Assembly: GCA_013398015.1 (NCBI GenBank) | Contig: VZRR01011537.1 | Coordinates: forward strand, 776,722 to 840,721 | Direction: 5' to 3' | Origin: Oreocharis arfaki | Taxonomy: Eukaryota > Chordata > Aves > Passeriformes > Paramythiidae | Length of the DNA: 64,000 nucleotides | In this document: piece by piece, positions 62,101 through 64,000 of the stretch | How positions within the stretch are numbered: the first letter of the stretch is position 1 | Layout: each line of letters begins with the position of its first letter | Notes under the pieces: model-generated | Told to the model about the DNA's origin: nothing | The model's input: only the letters and a program-made list of their open reading frames with translations | The model's database searches: none | Program-made: the position numbers and the translations under genes

Positions 62101-64000
62101 AGCTGTATTGTACAGGGGCCAGCTCTGTCATTCGGACATCCTGGAGATGAATTTCCTTTACAGTGGTTCTGGCCTGCCAGTGCAGCTGAATGAAGACAGT
62201 AATTGCTTTCTTTAATGGGGCTAGATAATCTGGGATATTTTTTATGAGTGGCAGTACCTGGAGGAAACATATCATCAACCAAACACACAGTTTGGTTACA
62301 ACAGGCTGTGCATTGACCCTTTGCATCTTGGAGAGCACTGACTCCTTGGTGTTACTGCACGGCAGAGCTGGGAAGTACCTCTTTATAGGCTGATGGTTAT
62401 AAAGCCAGGTTGAACAGCAAGCTGTCCCTTGGCAAACACTGTTTCTCCTGCTGCCTCCTTTCCAGCCACCCCTTATTTCACTTCTCAGAATTATTTCTAC
62501 TTCTATCTTTCAGAGGTTTCGGTCCTGTGGACCCAAGGTTGGTTCTGGTGCATGCAAGTCCCCAAAGTCAGTGACACCAGCCTGAAACCACACGTGCACA
62601 CAACTGCTGAAGCTTGGCTTCAGACTTGCCAGCTCCAAATTAGATTTCAAGGAATGCAAATTTTTGACGAGTTACCAAAGTAGGAAGCTGGCTTGCTCTG
62701 AGGCTACATCAGCTGCTTTCCAGCCTTCCTCACTGAAGACATGTGGATGTAAGGGAGAAGAAAGGTTTAGGAGGACAATGGCGACTGCTAGCATGAAGGG
62801 GAAGAACAGCCAAGGTTTTGTCTTTGGTCTGGCCATGGAGTTGTAGCAGAGAAACTGAGAGGCTAGTTAGACCTCTACCCCACAGGATGATGAGGAGCAC
62901 ACGAGCTAATTATGGGGTGTTACTGTGACAACCCACGAGGCAGCAGCACATTGAAAACAAAGTACGGAAATGTAAAGCTGAAACCAGGAGAGGTAAAAAA
63001 GGGAAGATAAAAAACATGAAAAAAAGGAGAAAACAAGTACAATAGAAGCAAGAGCAAATGAAAAGGTCAAAATGCGATTTGAAAGGATAGGGGAAAAAAA
63101 AAGTAGGTAGTGAGGGGGCACCAAGAGTGATGCATGATCAGAAATGAAGCATCTGATAACCTGGTTTGCAAACAAAATACCAGGATGTGGTATCTTCACA
63201 ACAAAGTCTCAAGAGATGTTTTGGATTGGGTTTTTTAATCTGACTTTAACCATCTCAAAGTTAGATGTTCAGCCTGAGGAGGTTTCCTATGCTCTGTCAG
63301 TAGTTTGCAGAGAGAAACAAGTACCAGGGGAGGTTCATTCGTTCTGCAGTCAGTGTGGACATGGTGGCTCCACAGATGTTTTCTTTGCTGTCAGCTATGG
63401 CTTTAATTAAATTGCAGCTCTTTTGTCTTCCTGCCTTCTCCCTCCCCTGCACTGTTTTGTGACTGGTGCTGGTGAAGCTGTTGTTGAGGGACACAGTGAA
63501 TTACGGTGGGAAGTCAAGGAGGACTCTTGTTAGTCCATGTTGGTTGCTCAATCTGGTGGTCACAGAACAGCCGCACAGAGTTTCACTGAACTGCCAGGAG
63601 AGTCTTGTGGAGCCACAAAGGAGTGCCTAAAAGAAATGGTGAGTCCTGGTTAAGCTGTCACTGCCAGTGGAAAAGCTGGCCACTTGCTGACCATGGTGAC
63701 TTATCCACTGGAGTGTCAGTAGGGAGAGCCCTTATGGGTAGCCTGGCCTGGCAGCCTCACTTCTCTGTGCCCTTACTCCTTTCAACTAGCACTTTAGATC
63801 AACTACTCATTGCAGTAGTGGTATGTCTGGACTGCTGTGTGTACGGCAGCCAAGTTAGCCTTGTGACAGAGGTGGCCAGGAGAGTGTGAGGGAGCTGCTC
63901 CCGAGGAGTGTCAGTTGTTTGTGGTGGACCATGGCTTTACTCACCTGGGGGGTGTTGCACACCGTGTGATTGCTGCATGGCTGTGATCAAAATCATCAAA
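59120..64000. other. Probable intergenic region to right edge, no gene seen
   Basis: Apart from the GT-rich microsatellite near 59950-60009, no repeat family, exon or RNA gene was recognised in these 4.9 kb. The last kilobase is somewhat more GC-rich, but its open frames are short and unrelated to any family I know. Confidence 0.5.
59950..60009. repeat. Imperfect GT microsatellite
   Basis: About 60 bases of GT repeats with interruptions (GTGTGTGTGTATGCACTTGT, GTGTGAGTGT, TTGTGTGTGTGTTTGTGCGT, GAGTGTGT). The interruptions suggest an ageing microsatellite. Confidence 0.9.

Overview
This is a vertebrate nuclear genomic window from a bird. The evidence is intron-split vertebrate genes with GT-AG splice sites, two fragments of the avian CR1 LINE, and LTRs of a type I recognise from avian (probably neoavian) genomes. 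No bacterial, phage or CRISPR-type system is present. Two protein-coding genes can be placed with confidence. Both are on the minus strand, in the RAP1B then NUP107 order I recall from human chromosome 12q15.

Left part (1-7300): the 5' portion of NUP107, a scaffold nucleoporin. Five coding exons (6411-6496, 5334-5423, 4481-4596, 2425-2560, 1789-1892) join in phase to give about 177 residues of the N-terminal region; the rest lies beyond the left edge. A GC-rich, CpG-rich block at 6890-7300 is the likely promoter. The exon carrying the start codon was not found. A CR1 fragment lies in one intron (4887-5266).

Middle (about 13165-44970): RAP1B, a Ras-family small GTPase. Six coding exons between 15853 and 25752 join to a complete 184-residue protein. 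Diagnostic residues (Ala after EVD, DTDD, QWNN, C-terminal CQLL) separate it from RAP1A. The stop codon is 19 nt before the end of its exon, so the 3' UTR is split by an intron (14386-15833) and continues in a terminal exon running to a poly(A) signal near 13184. The 5' noncoding exon is expected in the CpG island at 44090-44970, which is broken by 576 N. Intron 1 is about 18.5 kb. It holds a nested pair of solo LTRs in opposite orientation (34845-36945, interrupted by 35723-36867), each with 5-bp target duplications, and a CR1 fragment (39372-39514). The intron between 21286 and 24239 carries a short interstitial telomere-like tract flanked by two diverged copies of a unit of about 100 bp.

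Right part (about 44990-64000): no gene could be supported. It holds short tandem repeats, an AT-rich block, a GT-rich microsatellite and a poly-G run that ends in a small assembly gap. By the recalled human gene order it would be intergenic DNA between RAP1B and MDM1.

The most notable structural features are the nested LTRs, the telomere-like tract and the intron in the RAP1B 3' UTR. I found no convincing previously undescribed biological system.
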